Assembly: GCA_002286855.1 (NCBI GenBank)
Contig: NRSV01000023.1
Location: forward strand, 62,001 to 126,000
Direction of reading: 5' to 3'
Length of the DNA: 64,000 bases
Source: Bipolaris cookei
Taxonomy: Eukaryota > Ascomycota > Dothideomycetes > Pleosporales > Pleosporaceae
The position numbers and the translations under genes were made by a program. The notes beneath the pieces are model-generated. The model searched no databases and was not told the DNA's origin. It saw nothing but the letters and a program-made list of their open reading frames with translations. Within the stretch, counting starts at the first letter, position 1, and every line of letters begins with the position of its first letter. Below, one piece after another: positions 45,194 to 56,425 of this stretch.

Positions 45194-47095
45194 GTTTGTA
45201 TGTAGGTTGATTTTGTTGTTTGGGCGTGATTTGGCAAGTACGCGTGAATTGTGCCCGCTCGTGGTTTCCTCCACCAGGTACGAGGTGCACGTCCCCCTGC
45301 GTAGATCACCATCTCGCCTGTCACCTGCTTTGCATGCCCGGTGCTTATGTACATAGTACATGTACACATGTATGTGCTATATGTATGTATACTTAGCACA
45401 TGGACATACTTACATAGTGCTAATACTAGACCGGCTGAGGGATTTTGGGCAACTTATTCCTCATTTGACAGCAAACCCTCGCTGATACGTCGACAGCAAT
45501 CACAGCAATTACAGCAATCGCAATCGTCTGTGAGAGGAAGGTGCGGAGAGAGGCACAACAGCACTCACACTCAGGGGAACTCACCCTGAACAGTCAGCAA
45601 TGCCAACTCGCGCGGGGTTCTCCAGGCACCCCAAGAGCCCGTGAAAGACAGAGAGATTCGGTCCCCGGCGCCCCGATTACGCTTCATCGACTGTATGTAT
45701 TCCATCGCCGGTGGTATTCTCTTGCCTGGCTCGAGCGACTATTACAGCCGACAAAAGGCCCGCGCCGGGGCAGGACGAGTTCAGTTCAGTCAGGGTCTCA
45801 GTCTCGCATCAGGCAGGCGCACAGGGCAGCTCTTCCCACGCGACTGCCCAGCGATGGAGGTGGGGGGCAGCGAGGGGGGCAGCGAGGGGCCTCAAGCACC
45901 AGCGCCTTCGCCGCAGCCACCGCCGTCGCCGTCGCCCGCCCGGCTGCTCTCTGCGCAGATGCACCACGCGTAAAATAGCCAACCCGCAATGACAACAAGA
46001 CTCGCTGATGCGATGATGCGCACATTCACACTCGGCCATCCAACCACCCCGGCTGGCCCCGATCCTGGCCCTCGGGTCTTGTCGTGGTCCAGCTGTCTCC
46101 CAAGCCTCCTTGCCGCCAATGTAGGTAGCTGCGAGTACCCCAACTGGCGCTGCGGCCGCGCCTGAGAGCCAATACTCCGTCGAGCCCCCAACCCGTCACC
46201 GCCCGCTGCCTCCACGTCCGAGGCGTGTTTGACCCCCGCCTCCACGTCAACCTGCCCCCAGTCGTCTATCTGCATTGTCCGCAGAGCGAGCCAACAAGCG
46301 CCCTGGCGCGCTCCTCGTACCCAGTAGCAGTGGCACCATGCAGGTGGCCACCGGGGTGATGTGATATAAACGACCGACACCATTGCCCTCTCTTTCGGGG
46401 CGACTCGACCACACGACAAAACCCGGACACGATACGAGACAAGACGGCCGCCGACAGCACCAACAACTCCTGCAACTGCTCCCAGCCTCTCCCGTGCCAT
46501 GCCGTTCCACTGACCCCCGACACGCCAAACACATGCCTATCAGCACTCACCGGGATCTGGATCCAAACACGGTGGGGGGACATTGGCAGCGCACGGCATC
46601 AGGCAGTGTGCGCGCTTTCAACCACAGACGCGGGCTGTAGTGATTTTGTGGCGTGCCTCCGAATCCTGGCCAAGTTCTGCCGTTGCGATAACGACCCACT
46701 CACTCGCACTGCGCCTGCTTGGGTTATCACGCACACCTCCGAACCTCAGCCCCGTCACCTGCCGCTCTTCTGCTGCTGTCTCTCTTTCCTCTTCATCCTC
46801 GTCTTCCATTCTGCTGCCCGTGGCCGACATCTTCGACATTGCCCAACCGCTGCCTTTGGCCTGGCACACACACACACTCTCTCTCTCTCTCACGCAACAT
46901 ACCCACTCCGCGCTTCCGAGACCTCGGTACTCCACCAACGTCACCCCAATACCGAAATGGTCAATGCGCTTTCAGCCCACACTCCCGCATCCGTCACCGC
47001 CATCGCTCTCGCCTACAATCGATACTGAGCACGCGAACTCCAAACAGCTCCCCCTCTGCGGAGGCGAGAGTCTGTGAGGACTGCTCCACAGCATC
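44602..47095. other. intergenic, long, with microsatellite
   Basis: 2.5 kb between the divergent reticulon and rhodopsin-domain genes. It holds a TG repeat (45134-45190), a TACATG/GTACAT-rich palindromic stretch (45345-45410), and GC-rich sequence at 45750-46400. A minus-strand frame from an ATG at 46275 to 45892 would encode 127 residues with one hydrophobic segment (VNVRIIASASLVVIAGWLFY) but lacks other support. Confidence 0.45.
45134..45190. repeat. TG dinucleotide microsatellite
   Basis: About 28 uninterrupted TG units in the reticulon/rhodopsin-gene spacer. Likely length-variable and able to form Z-DNA. Confidence 0.9.
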
Positions 47096-48842
47096 ATGAT
47101 AATACCGCGCCATTTGTACAGCCCTTCTGCCCCAGAGCCCCGGACTCGCCTGACCAATAATCCCACGCTCTTGTACAGCTGGTGGTGCACCATTTTCTCC
47201 GCAGTCATCATAGGCGTCCGCCTGTCCGGCCGCTACATTCGCAATGAACGCCTGTTCCGCGAAGACAAGGTCATGGCGCTCAGCATCTTTCCCCTCTTTG
47301 CGCGCATGGGCTTTGTGCACGTTGTCTTGATCTACGGCACAAATAATGTCGATGTTACCGGCTTGACAGACCCAGATAGAATTCGCCATCGAGAAATTGG
47401 TTCGCGCATGGTCCTTGCAGCGAGGATTTTCTACGCGCTATTGTACGTGTAGCCAGCTTTTCCATCCATACCATAACTAATGCCTCTATAGCATCTGGTT
47501 GGCCAAGTTCACCGTTTCAGAGTTCCTCAAGCGCTTGACAGAGCGCTTCTGGAAAAAAGGATACGAATGGGGACTGCGCGGTATTCGCATATTCCTCGTT
47601 GTTACCTTTTTTATGGTTATAATTGCTACCCTTGCTGAGTGTCGTCCAGTCACTCATTACTGGCAAGTCGTTCCCGATCCGGGTCCACAGTGTCGCCAGG
47701 GTTACGCCCAACTCCTCACAATGGGCATTGCTGATATCGTCACCGACATTCTCCTGATTGCCTTTCCGATTCCAATTATTGTTCGCTCAGGTATGCCCTT
47801 GAAGCGCAAGATCTCACTAGTCGCACTGTTCTCTCTATCGCTTGGTCTCATCATCGTCACCGGGGCTCGCATGCCTCTAGTCATTGAAAAGAAGGGCCTT
47901 CAGCAATTTCGTACTGTATTTGCCTCTTCCGAAATCCTGGCTGCCGCCATCGTGTCCAACGCAATCATTCTAGGGTCATTTCTTCGCGATCGAGGTGTCA
48001 AGAAACCAAAATTCAAGGCGCCCTCGACTACTGACAGCGCTGAGCGTAGAGGATCATCACGTCGCTTTACAGACCAGCCTCGAAGCAGTGATGAAGACCT
48101 TGCACGATCGTTGGGTTATAGGACCAAGCCTGAGCTCTTGGAAAAAACGCCAAGCGTACCCAGACCAGCTCCAGTCGCGAACCTTGACCTCTTGCAGTCT
48201 GCAAGGCAGTCTGGCCCTTTTGCAAACAACAACTGGAAATTTCCAGATGAAGAGGGAAGTTTGTCACAAGGCGAAGACCGCTCGCACTCAGGGGTTGAGG
48301 ACATCCGGGACCCAATGCCCAGTCCCCGTGGCGGCAGACGGGTATCCTGGTTTGATGTGGGCGGTCTGCTGGAACAACCAGGAGTAATCCCTTCACCCAC
48401 AGACTCTGTGGTTGCTCACGATTTCGCAACGCAACCCAGAAGAGGCTCCCGAGCCTCAAACTCAATCATGTCAGCCGGACGCGCATTCCTTCCACAAGTT
48501 CGACGAAACTCCCGGCTCTCGCAACATTCCGAGGACCTCGAAATGTCATGCCGGTCGAACCAACAGCTGCAGGACCTGGGTGGTCTGCTGCCTGGACACC
48601 GTGAGCAGGAAGAGTCACCATCCACTCCATCTTCAAACCCCAGCTCCTCGGTCGCTCCTCGGTACGCGCCTATACACCGCACATCGACACCCTCAACACG
48701 AATCAGCTATGATGTGCCTTCTCTACAAGACCCTGGGGGCTTACTTTCATCCGCACCCTCTGCTACCTCCCTCCAGCGTACCACTACAAATCAGAGCCGT
48801 GAGGCGCCCGCATTGCAGGATGCCGGCGGGCTACTTGGGTGA
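47096..48842 (+). CDS. fungal rhodopsin-domain integral membrane protein with repeated DxGGLL tail motif
   Basis: Two exons (47096-47442, 47492-48842) give 565 residues. The junction restores ALFIWLAKF inside a helix. Around seven hydrophobic helices fall in the first 300 residues, including LLYSWWCTIFSAVIIGVRL, IFLVVTFFMVIIATLAE, GIADIVTDILLIAFPIPII and ISLVALFSLSLGLIIVTGA. The cysteine pair and the DIVTD-PIPI pattern fit the fungal-specific rhodopsin/PTH11-like membrane domain. The cytosolic tail (about 260 residues) is Ser/Arg-rich and contains four copies of D-x-G-G-L-L, at about 48352, 48571, 48729 and 48817, the last at the very C-terminus. The ligand is unknown. Confidence 0.82.
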
Positions 48843-49485
48843 CGACCTCCATTTCTCTTATCCCTAATATTCCTCTTGCTTGATACCCCGGCCTCGGCGG
48901 CCTTTTCATTTGCATAGCCTGCACATTACTTTTGCGTTTCCATGACTGCTTGAAAATTTCTTTTTTTCCACATGCTCGATATCCCTCTTACTCGGACTGG
49001 TGTTTATGGGTCTACGATTGATGGGTTATGAAGGCTTCACAGGCGCTACCTCGTATGTCGGGAATGGATTACGAGTGGGGTCTCGGTTTGGAGGGGAGTC
49101 ACAAGGCTCGTGTACAATAATCGTCTTACACAGTCACCGCTGCGAGTTGCATCGAGCTGACAGCTTACTGACCTATAAATGGATTTAATATGCATCTTCG
49201 GCACTTCGGTCTCCATACCTGCAGCATGCTATAACGTGACATCACATGGGTCTGCGCTAAAGCGCGAAATCCACGACGATTACCGAAGCCAAGGTCCAAC
49301 TCTAAACGCCGCCTAATAAACTATAACGCCCGGGTAGCCTTCGGGTACTTTGGCCATGTCTTGGCTTGTCAACGGCACGGAAAAAGTAGTAAATGGCCTA
49401 AGCTTGTGCCACTAGCAATACTAGCTTTCCGCAGATCACTCACTGATACCATTGTCGCCGGCAACTGTGCTGCGCCTTATCAGAA
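48843..49485. other. intergenic, nothing recognised
   Basis: 0.64 kb between two rightward genes, containing a 3' UTR and the next promoter. No motif was seen. Confidence 0.45.
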
Positions 49486-50943
49486 ATGAAGAATGATGCG
49501 CCTACGCTCCAAGAGATAATCCAACTAACCCGTCAGGAACTTGTTACCCCGCAAAAGACTGACCCAATCCGCGAATGTGGACGTGCTGCACTCGCGCTTC
49601 TTCCCGAGGACCCTGAGCTCGGCTTGAAGCTTGCGTATCAGAAACTACACGATGTTCCTTACAAAGAAGTGAAGACTTGCTGGCGGAGACTATACACAGA
49701 CGCGACTCTATGGAAGGTGCTAAAGCGGGTAGATGGCGGAGCAGAGGAACAGCAACAAGGTACGACAGAGAGCGACTGGATCGATGAGGTTGTGAAATCG
49801 TTAGATATGGCACTCATACTTGCTGGTGCGCCTGCAAGAGAAGAGCTGATGGAACTATGGTTCGCAGCATTGAATACTGTTTTGGATCAAGTGCAACAAA
49901 CCAACGGCGCAAGCTCGGAACGCCCCTCAAAGCGACAAAAGCTATCCTTGCCCTGTCAATCCTCGCCAATCCCAGAAAGGTTTCCTGCGGAGCTTCCGAA
50001 CCCTGAACCAGTCCTTGTATATCCTTTGCAACGAACGAAAGTACTCAGTCTGGAGGCTTTTCAGAGAAAAGTTGGCTCAACAGAAACCCACAGACCGTCT
50101 ATACTCGAGGATGCAATACAATATTGGCCTGCACTCAACGAGAGACCATGGGCGAATCCAGAGTATCTGCTGAGACAGACGCTCGGTGGGAGAAGATTAA
50201 TACCAGTGGAGGTAGGAAAGAGCTACACCGCCGAAGGCTGGAGTCAACGGATCATTACTTTCCGTGAGTTTATGGAGACGTACATGCTACACAATGCGAG
50301 CGAGATCGACACAAACAACAGTCTACAACGGACACAAGGCGAGAACGCAAAGTCAGTAGGCTACCTCGCTCAGCACGATCTCTTCGCGCAAATCCCCTCT
50401 TTACGCCTAGACATCAGCATTCCCGATTACTGCTTCTGCGAACCCGCCCCATCGCCTCACCTCACACACATCAAGCCAGTTGCAAGACTAGAAGAGCCAC
50501 TGATCAACGCTTGGTTCGGGCCTGCGGGTACCGTCTCCCCATTACACACGGATCCCTATCACAACATTCTCGCACAAGTAGTAGGATACAAGTACGTGCG
50601 GCTCTATGCACCGGAAGAAACGAAACGCCTATATCCAAGGAGCGTAGACGAATGTGGTGTTGATATGAGTAACACTAGTCAAATCGACCTTGATGAAGCC
50701 ATGGATTTGTATCCAGAGATATCTTGCTTCAAGAACCTGGTGACGGGGGATTCTGGGGCAAGGACGGCTACCCTAGATGAGTGCAGGAAGAGAGAGTTCC
50801 AAGATCGCTTTCCGGGCTTTGAAGATGCGTCGTATTTAGAGGGTATTCTCGGTCCGGGCGAGTGCTTGTATCTTCCTGTGGGGTGGTGGCATTATGTGCG
50901 TAGTCTTACTCCCAGTTTTAGCGTGAGTTTTTGGTTCAACTAG
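49486..50943 (+). CDS. JmjC-domain 2-oxoglutarate oxygenase, KDM8/JMJD5-like
   Basis: An intronless gene of 485 residues. The N-terminal half is helical with no named domain. The C-terminal half is a JmjC/cupin-8 fold. The iron ligands are visible as His354 and Asp356 in SPLHTDPYHN and the distal His469 in LPVGWWHYVRS. The lysine in GYKYVRLYAP is placed where 2-oxoglutarate is bound. The helical N-terminus followed by such a domain matches JMJD5-like proteins, which act as protein hydroxylases or histone demethylases; the substrate here is unproven. No nuclear localisation signal is certain, although RPSKRQK near 147 could serve. Confidence 0.85.
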   Translation: MKNDAPTLQEIIQLTRQELVTPQKTDPIRECGRAALALLPEDPELGLKLAYQKLHDVPYKEVKTCWRRLYTDATLWKVLKRVDGGAEEQQQGTTESDWIDEVVKSLDMALILAGAPAREELMELWFAALNTVLDQVQQTNGASSERPSKRQKLSLPCQSSPIPERFPAELPNPEPVLVYPLQRTKVLSLEAFQRKVGSTETHRPSILEDAIQYWPALNERPWANPEYLLRQTLGGRRLIPVEVGKSYTAEGWSQRIITFREFMETYMLHNASEIDTNNSLQRTQGENAKSVGYLAQHDLFAQIPSLRLDISIPDYCFCEPAPSPHLTHIKPVARLEEPLINAWFGPAGTVSPLHTDPYHNILAQVVGYKYVRLYAPEETKRLYPRSVDECGVDMSNTSQIDLDEAMDLYPEISCFKNLVTGDSGARTATLDECRKREFQDRFPGFEDASYLEGILGPGECLYLPVGWWHYVRSLTPSFSVSFWFN

Positions 50944-51827
50944 GTCATGTACACGTAATCATGTCTCCATATGAGCCTTTGCGGTTAGCAATATTGTATT
51001 TGTTACAAGTAACAAGAAAGATTCTCTCCTTGATGCCAGACAAGGAATCGGAGGAGGCACGGTTAGAGTCCAGAATCTCTGGAGATCTGCGTCAGAAGGT
51101 AATGATCATCGTGGGGCAAACAGAGTCACGTGGCGTGCCATCCCGCCAAGACGAGCCATCCTCAACATCACCAACATCCCAAAGATAGCAGGACTAGAAG
51201 CAATGAGGATATAAGGATCGATGGATTCCATCATTACCCTTGTTGTGGTCAACTAAGATTACGCTTTCTTACTAGTTATTTTACTTAACAGGATTGTTAC
51301 ATGTTATTATTCTATCAAGCATAGAATTGGATGTCTTTACCTTTGGTTACATCCAGAACTCTTTTCCACTACAAATCGCTAGACAAATCGTACGGCTTAC
51401 CGCAGATTACCATCTCGCCCTAACCCGGACCGAGACTAGGGAAGTATAGCCAAACCCCGTGTAACAACATTCTTACGTGTGTGTGCGGTCATCCACCTAC
51501 CTAACTACAGCGTCGACAGCGCCGCCGTCGGAAAGAGCTTGCTTCGCTTCAATGCGTAAATCTTCTTCTTCTTCTTCTTCTTCTTCTTCTTCTTCTTCTT
51601 CTTCTTCTCACTCAGCTTACCTTTTCTTCCAATTTGTAGTGTGTCGGTATACATGGCACACACGGAATTTCTAGCACACTTCTCTTTTTTTCTCTGTTGA
51701 GTTGGGTGTGTCACGTATTAAGGTCTATCCCTGTAGATTAGATAGCCCATCTATGCAGAACTAAATTATCTAAGCATGCTACGACTAAGTCGTAGAGACT
51801 TTAAGATTCAAGTAAATATTTTGTATA
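50944..51827. other. intergenic, with TCT microsatellite
   Basis: 0.9 kb between the JmjC gene and the transposon. It contains the TCT repeat (51561-51608) and ends at the TA target site (51826-51827). Nothing else was recognised. Confidence 0.5.
51561..51608. repeat. TCT trinucleotide microsatellite
   Basis: About 16 TCT units near the transposon insertion. It explains the poly-Ser and poly-Lys frames seen on both strands. Confidence 0.9.
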
Positions 51828-51874
51828 ACGTCTCTGTATAGCGAGTGGCTAACCGTGCCAAGATCCCACCAACT
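51828..51874 (+). repeat. left terminal inverted repeat of the Pogo element
   Basis: A 47-base repeat, the reverse complement of 53616-53662 except for two transversion/transition differences. Preceded by TA. Confidence 0.93.
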
Positions 51875-51900
51875 CACCCATTACCTGACTATTGCACGCG

Positions 51901-53551
51901 ATGTCTCAACAACTACGTGACAATCCAGCTGCTAAAGAAGCTCGATTACAAACTGCACTTCAATTTATCAAAAAAGATGCGACATTAACTCAACGGTATG
52001 CTGCAACTCTCTATAACGTACCTCAAAGATCAATTAGCAATCGACGCGCTGGAAAGCTCTCTCGACAGGATTGCACGCCCAACTCAATGAAGCTTCTTGT
52101 AACAGAAGAGGAGACGATTGTAGACTATATAACAGACCTTTGCGCGCGAGGATTTCTACTGAGCCTCCCTGCTATCAAAGATCTAGCTGATTCTTTGCTG
52201 GCTGCCCGCCACCGCGACCCTGTTGGCCCAAACTGGCCTAGAGAATTCATAAAGCATCGCCCAGAGCTCAAAATGAAGTTTAATCGAAAGTGTACCTACA
52301 AGAGAGCCCTCTGTGAAGATCCTGAGCTTGTGCAGGACTGGTTCCGCCTTGTACAGAATACTACAGCCAAGTATGGGATCCAGGAGAACGATATGTACGA
52401 TTTTGATAAGACAGGCTTCATGATGGGCATGCATAACGCGTCGGCAGTAGTCACAACCTCTAAGCATCGATCAAGGCCGAGATTCTTGTAGCAGGGCAAC
52501 TGGGAATAGGTTACCAGCGTGGTCTGTGTCAGCGCAGCGGGCTGGGCGATCTTACCCTTGATCATCTTTCAAGGCAAGCACCACCTCTCTGTCTGGTACA
52601 AGGAAGAAAATCTGCTTAAGGATTAAGTTATTAGGGTCTCTGAGAATGGATGCACGACAAATGGGCTTGGTATAAAGTGGCTGGAGCACTTTAACAGGCA
52701 TACAAGAGAGTGTAGTATTGGAGGCTATGGTCTGCTTATTCTTGACGGTCATGAGGACCACAACTCGCTCGAGTTTCAGCAATACTGCAAGCAGGTAAAG
52801 ACTATCATTCTATGTATGCCTCCGCACTCCTCCCATCTACTGCAGCCACTTGATGTGGGCTGTTTCTCGCCTTTGAAGAGGGCGTATGGGCGCCAAACCG
52901 AGGAGATGATACGCAACGGGATCAACCATATGACGAAGATAGAGTTCTTGCCAGCTTTCCAGCAGGCCGATCACAAGACTATTACAAAGGACAATATCTT
53001 AGGAGGGTTCCGAGGCGCTGGCTTAGTTCTACACGACCCAGAGGTGATGATATTGAAGCTTGATGTCAAGCTGCGTACACAAACACCACCTGCTATAGAA
53101 GATCTGCCCTGGCTATCGCAAACCCCAAGCAACACCCTAGAACTAGGGTCGCAATCGACGCTGGTGAATTAGGGGATTCAAAGGCATATAGACAGTTTAC
53201 TATCAAGTATTGTGGTTGCTTTTGAAAGGCTAGCTAAAGGCGCTGCAACTATTGCGCAGAAGTTAGTGTTGGCACAAAAAACTCAATGCTGAGCTTGAGG
53301 CAGCTAATAAAGCCGCTACACAACGAATATCACATAAAAAAAGCGAGTACAGAAGGGGGAGTCTAATAGTTGAAGAGGGACAGAGGTTGACAACTCTAAG
53401 AGAGTTTGGGGCGCGTAGTGATGGGAAGAAGGTAAAGAAGAAAGCGCGTGTTGAGGCAGGTGAACCATCGCAAAGGCGCTGAGGACGGTGTGGTGAGATA
53501 GGACATAACTTGCGCACCTGTAAGCAGGATGTAGAATTTGATTCCAAGTAG
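51901..53551 (+). pseudogene. Pogo/Fot1 transposase with multiple stops and a frameshift
   Basis: The frame opens MSQQLRDNPAAKEARL and covers the helix-turn-helix (AATLYNVPQRSISNRR), the CENP-B-type DNA-binding part and the first catalytic Asp (MYDFDKTGFMMG). It stops at 52489 (TAG). Reading on in the same frame the DDE region is clear: LILDGHEDHNSLEF, then PPHSSHLLQPLDVG. Further stops lie at about 52507 (TAG), 52624 (TAA) and 53170 (TAG). A frameshift follows near 53280. A CCHC-like zinc knuckle (GRCGEIGHNLRTC) ends the protein after one more TGA. The stops sit where Gln, Trp, Trp and Lys/Arg-type codons are expected, mostly CAG-to-TAG or TGG-to-TAG/TAA. Intact length would be about 545 residues. 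Confidence 0.88.
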
Positions 53552-53615
53552 AATATCTTATTTTAATTTCTATTTACTATTGTAGTTGTGTTGTAATAGT
53601 CATGTATGGTTGTGA

Positions 53616-53662
53616 AGTTGGTGGGGTCTTGGCACGGTGAGCCACTCGCTATACAGAGACGT
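53616..53662 (-). repeat. right terminal inverted repeat of the Pogo element
   Basis: Partner of 51828-51874; followed by TA at 53663-53664. Confidence 0.93.
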
Positions 53663-53664
53663 TA

Positions 53665-54062
53665 CCTGAATTTGACCTCTTTTACAAAATCTATGCAGTT
53701 TTTCCTTGGCTAGCACTAATGCTGAAAAAAAATGAAGAAGAAAAATCAGTATTCTTTCTCTCCTAACTCACCGCTGTCACTAGAAAGACAGCATTGTATG
53801 GCGTCATACGTTTTGGCCCCCAAATATCGTTAGGCCTCCAGTCCAGTGTGCTGGCGCCTTGTTCCCGCCCGAAGATGTCTGATTGGCTAGTCACTGATCT
53901 CAAACATGTGCCATAGCCGCTCAAGACGAGCTAGTTTGGGGGCTTGTACCATCATCTATTTAAAATATATCTAGCAATACATAACGGCAGGGTGCCGTGG
54001 ATGCTCATTTCGCATCTGCCCCTCGCGTCCTCTATTGTATGGTTTTCGCATAATAGCCACCA
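53665..54062. other. intergenic, promoter side of the next gene
   Basis: About 400 bases between the transposon and the membrane-protein gene. TATTTAAAATATA-like AT-rich sequence near 53957-53970 lies about 100 bases before the start and could serve as its TATA element. Confidence 0.4.
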
Positions 54063-56068
54063 ATGGCTTCGCAGAACACTACCTCTTACACTGCGGTTCC
54101 CAGAAGGAATTCCGACAGTCGGTTCTCTTTCGATGATATCCCATCTGCAACACGATCTGAAGGTCATCAGGGCTATGGATATCCACCTGCACGGGAAAGC
54201 ATCAGCGACAAAGATGACTCGCATCCTCAAATAACTAAACCGACTTCCACAGCACAAGGTGCACCCCTTACTAGCGAATACCAGAGTAATGAAGATACAG
54301 TACAGCCTGTGGAATGGAAGATATCTCTCTACACGCCAATTTCAATGGTTGCCCTCTTCATTTCCGGAGTAGCAGTCGCAGTCGGCCACCACCTCTTCTA
54401 CTTGCGCTTCGACAATAGTCCTGTGCGAGGAGCAGATGAAGAGTACACCTCGCAAGTCTGGATCATCCGATACGGAACGGCATTTGCGTTTGTCACAAAG
54501 ACATTACTAGCGGGAGCGATTATTGTAGCATACAAGCAACACATGTGGATCAACCTCCGGCACAAGGCTAATTCAGTGTCTACGATTGATGCGGTTTTTG
54601 CAGCTACTCACGATCTTTTATCTTTTCTTCACCCTTCGTTCTGGACCAGAGCAAAGGTTCCAGCGCTGATGGCATTGATTGCATGGTAAGTACTACAAAA
54701 GCTCATACTCAGAAACACAGTGTCAACATATAAAATAGGTGTCTACCCCTTGCTGCTCTCATCCCCCCTTCCACTCTCACTGTAACCGGCGCTACACTTT
54801 TCACCCAACGATCCACAAAAGTTCCGACCCTCAACCTCAACGACACTAGTCTCTACAAAACCTCAGGTCTCGGCGAAGGCACCTCACCCTTACTCCACCG
54901 CCTAACCATCGCCACGGCCACAAGCATGCAAATCCTTCCCATGCGCCGCACTCTCCCCATCAACGCAACCTACGAATATTCCTTCGACGCCCCCTCCCTA
55001 AAATGTACCCCCGCAGCCGGCGACCAGCTCCAAAACCTCACAGCCATCCGCAAAGAATCCACCCGCCAAATCCTCGACGCAGCCGGCCAACGCAACTCCA
55101 TCGACGCCGACATGCGCTACCTCTGCTTCGCCGCCAACGCCACAGGTGTCAGCCTCACAGGCTCCGACAACGTAACATCCTACGTAACCAACTGCGTCGC
55201 CGGCGAGAGCTTCCGCTCCTGCGGCGTCGACACCAACACTCCCACCCTCTGGCTCCAAATGGGCAACGAAAGCATAACCTGCACCACACACAACACCCGT
55301 TTCTTCGCACGCTTCGGCGCCTTTGGCGCCCAAGACACTCAACCCGTCACTTACGTCTCCCACGAATTCAAAGAACCCTTAAACACAGAGGTAACAAAAA
55401 ACATATTCAAAGCTCTCTCTACCATTCTCAACGGCTTCTTCGGCACTTTTACCGCTGGCGGCGCAAGCGGCGGTTTCTTTTCTGGTAAAACAATGATACC
55501 CGACACTGCGCTTCTCGAGCTTCTCCAGCAGAATTTCCCCGAGCTACGCAATATCGTGCCACAGGAAAAATGGATGCAGCAACGTGTGAATATGACTCTC
55601 GCAGCTACGATCGAGGAGTTATCGCGGAATCAGACGCTGAGTCTTTTTAGTAATGAGAGGCTTTGGGAGGTGGACGAGGCGAAGAAGGCGGAGGTGCTGG
55701 TTTGGTATTATAGTTGGTACAATCAGTATTTGTATACGCCGCGGAATCTTTGGGTCGCGTATGGGGCTGCGATTGCGTGTTCGTTTGCGGCGGTGGTGTT
55801 GGGGCTGAGGGCGCTGTGGGTGAATGGGGTGTGTCATGATAATTCTTTTTCGGCGGTTGTAGCGGCGACGAGGAATAGGTATTTGGATCGGCTTACAAGG
55901 GGCCATTCGTTGGGGGCTACCCCGATGGGTGAGAAGATTCTCAGGGCGAGGCTGAGGTTTGGGGTGTTGGAGCCAGAGGATGAGGTTGCTGCGAAGGGCA
56001 TGTGTAGGGTGGGGTTTGGTACGGAGGATAGCGTTACGACGCTGAAGAAAGGGCAGGTTGTTTATTGA
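54063..56068 (+). CDS. fungal membrane protein with large extracytoplasmic domain, function unknown
   Basis: Two exons (54063-54685, 54739-56068) joined within a Trp codon give 650 residues. The first 95 residues are disordered and cytosolic-looking. Three helices follow (PISMVALFISGVAVAVGHHL, the segment around FVTKTLLAGAIIVAY, and VPALMALIAWCLPLAALI). Then comes a domain of about 330 residues with many N-glycosylation sequons and paired cysteines, presumably outside the cytosol. A last helix (YGAAIACSFAAVVLGLRAL) and a short cytosolic tail close the protein. This layout recurs in many filamentous ascomycetes, often under misleading names, but I cannot assign a function. Confidence 0.85.
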
Positions 56069-56425
56069 GTTTGCCGTTGTGTACACCACTTGGATACATA
56101 GATAGAGATATGGTATATGAATCAACATGTCCTTGTATACGCCCGTTAAATATGCTACAATATAGTAATACACATACCACATTGCATTATGCTATGCTTT
56201 CATTTTAAAACCCCATCTTCTTCTCATTCGGGAATACCCGTATACATATACATTTTTCCTTGCTACTCAGCAAACGGACAAGCATTAACTGTCCTGAAGA
56301 TGAAGGACCAAGAATAACAATCAGCGAAACAAAAGGAAAAGAAAACGACAGTTGATGCGTCGTACGTCCCACACCCCCATTAAATCTTCATATACGTACA
56401 CTTGATAAGGCAACAAATGATGCTA
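56069..56425. other. short intergenic spacer between convergent genes
   Basis: About 360 bases containing the two 3' ends, AT-rich, with nothing else recognised. Confidence 0.5.

Larger units (their letters stand above)
51828..53662 (+). mobile_element. full-length, inactive Fot1/Pogo-type DNA transposon
   Basis: 1835 bases bounded by 47-base terminal inverted repeats with only two mismatches (at repeat positions 24 and 37), beginning ACGTCTCTGTATAGCGAG. A TA dinucleotide sits directly outside each end (51826-51827 and 53663-53664), the target duplication of Tc1/mariner-Pogo elements. The internal transposase frame is interrupted. Length, TIR size and DDE plus zinc-knuckle protein fit the fungal Fot1/Pogo group. 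Confidence 0.93.

Noticed and set aside
45135..45356. Cys-Val repeat frame
   Set aside because: Translation of the TG microsatellite.
45892..46275. 127-codon minus-strand frame with one hydrophobic segment
   Set aside because: It lies in GC-rich sequence where long frames arise by chance, overlaps frames on the other strand, and has no motif, intron signals or promoter. A tail-anchored protein is possible but unsupported.
51477..51714. Poly-Ser and poly-Lys frames
   Set aside because: They are translations of the TCT microsatellite at 51561-51608, not genes.
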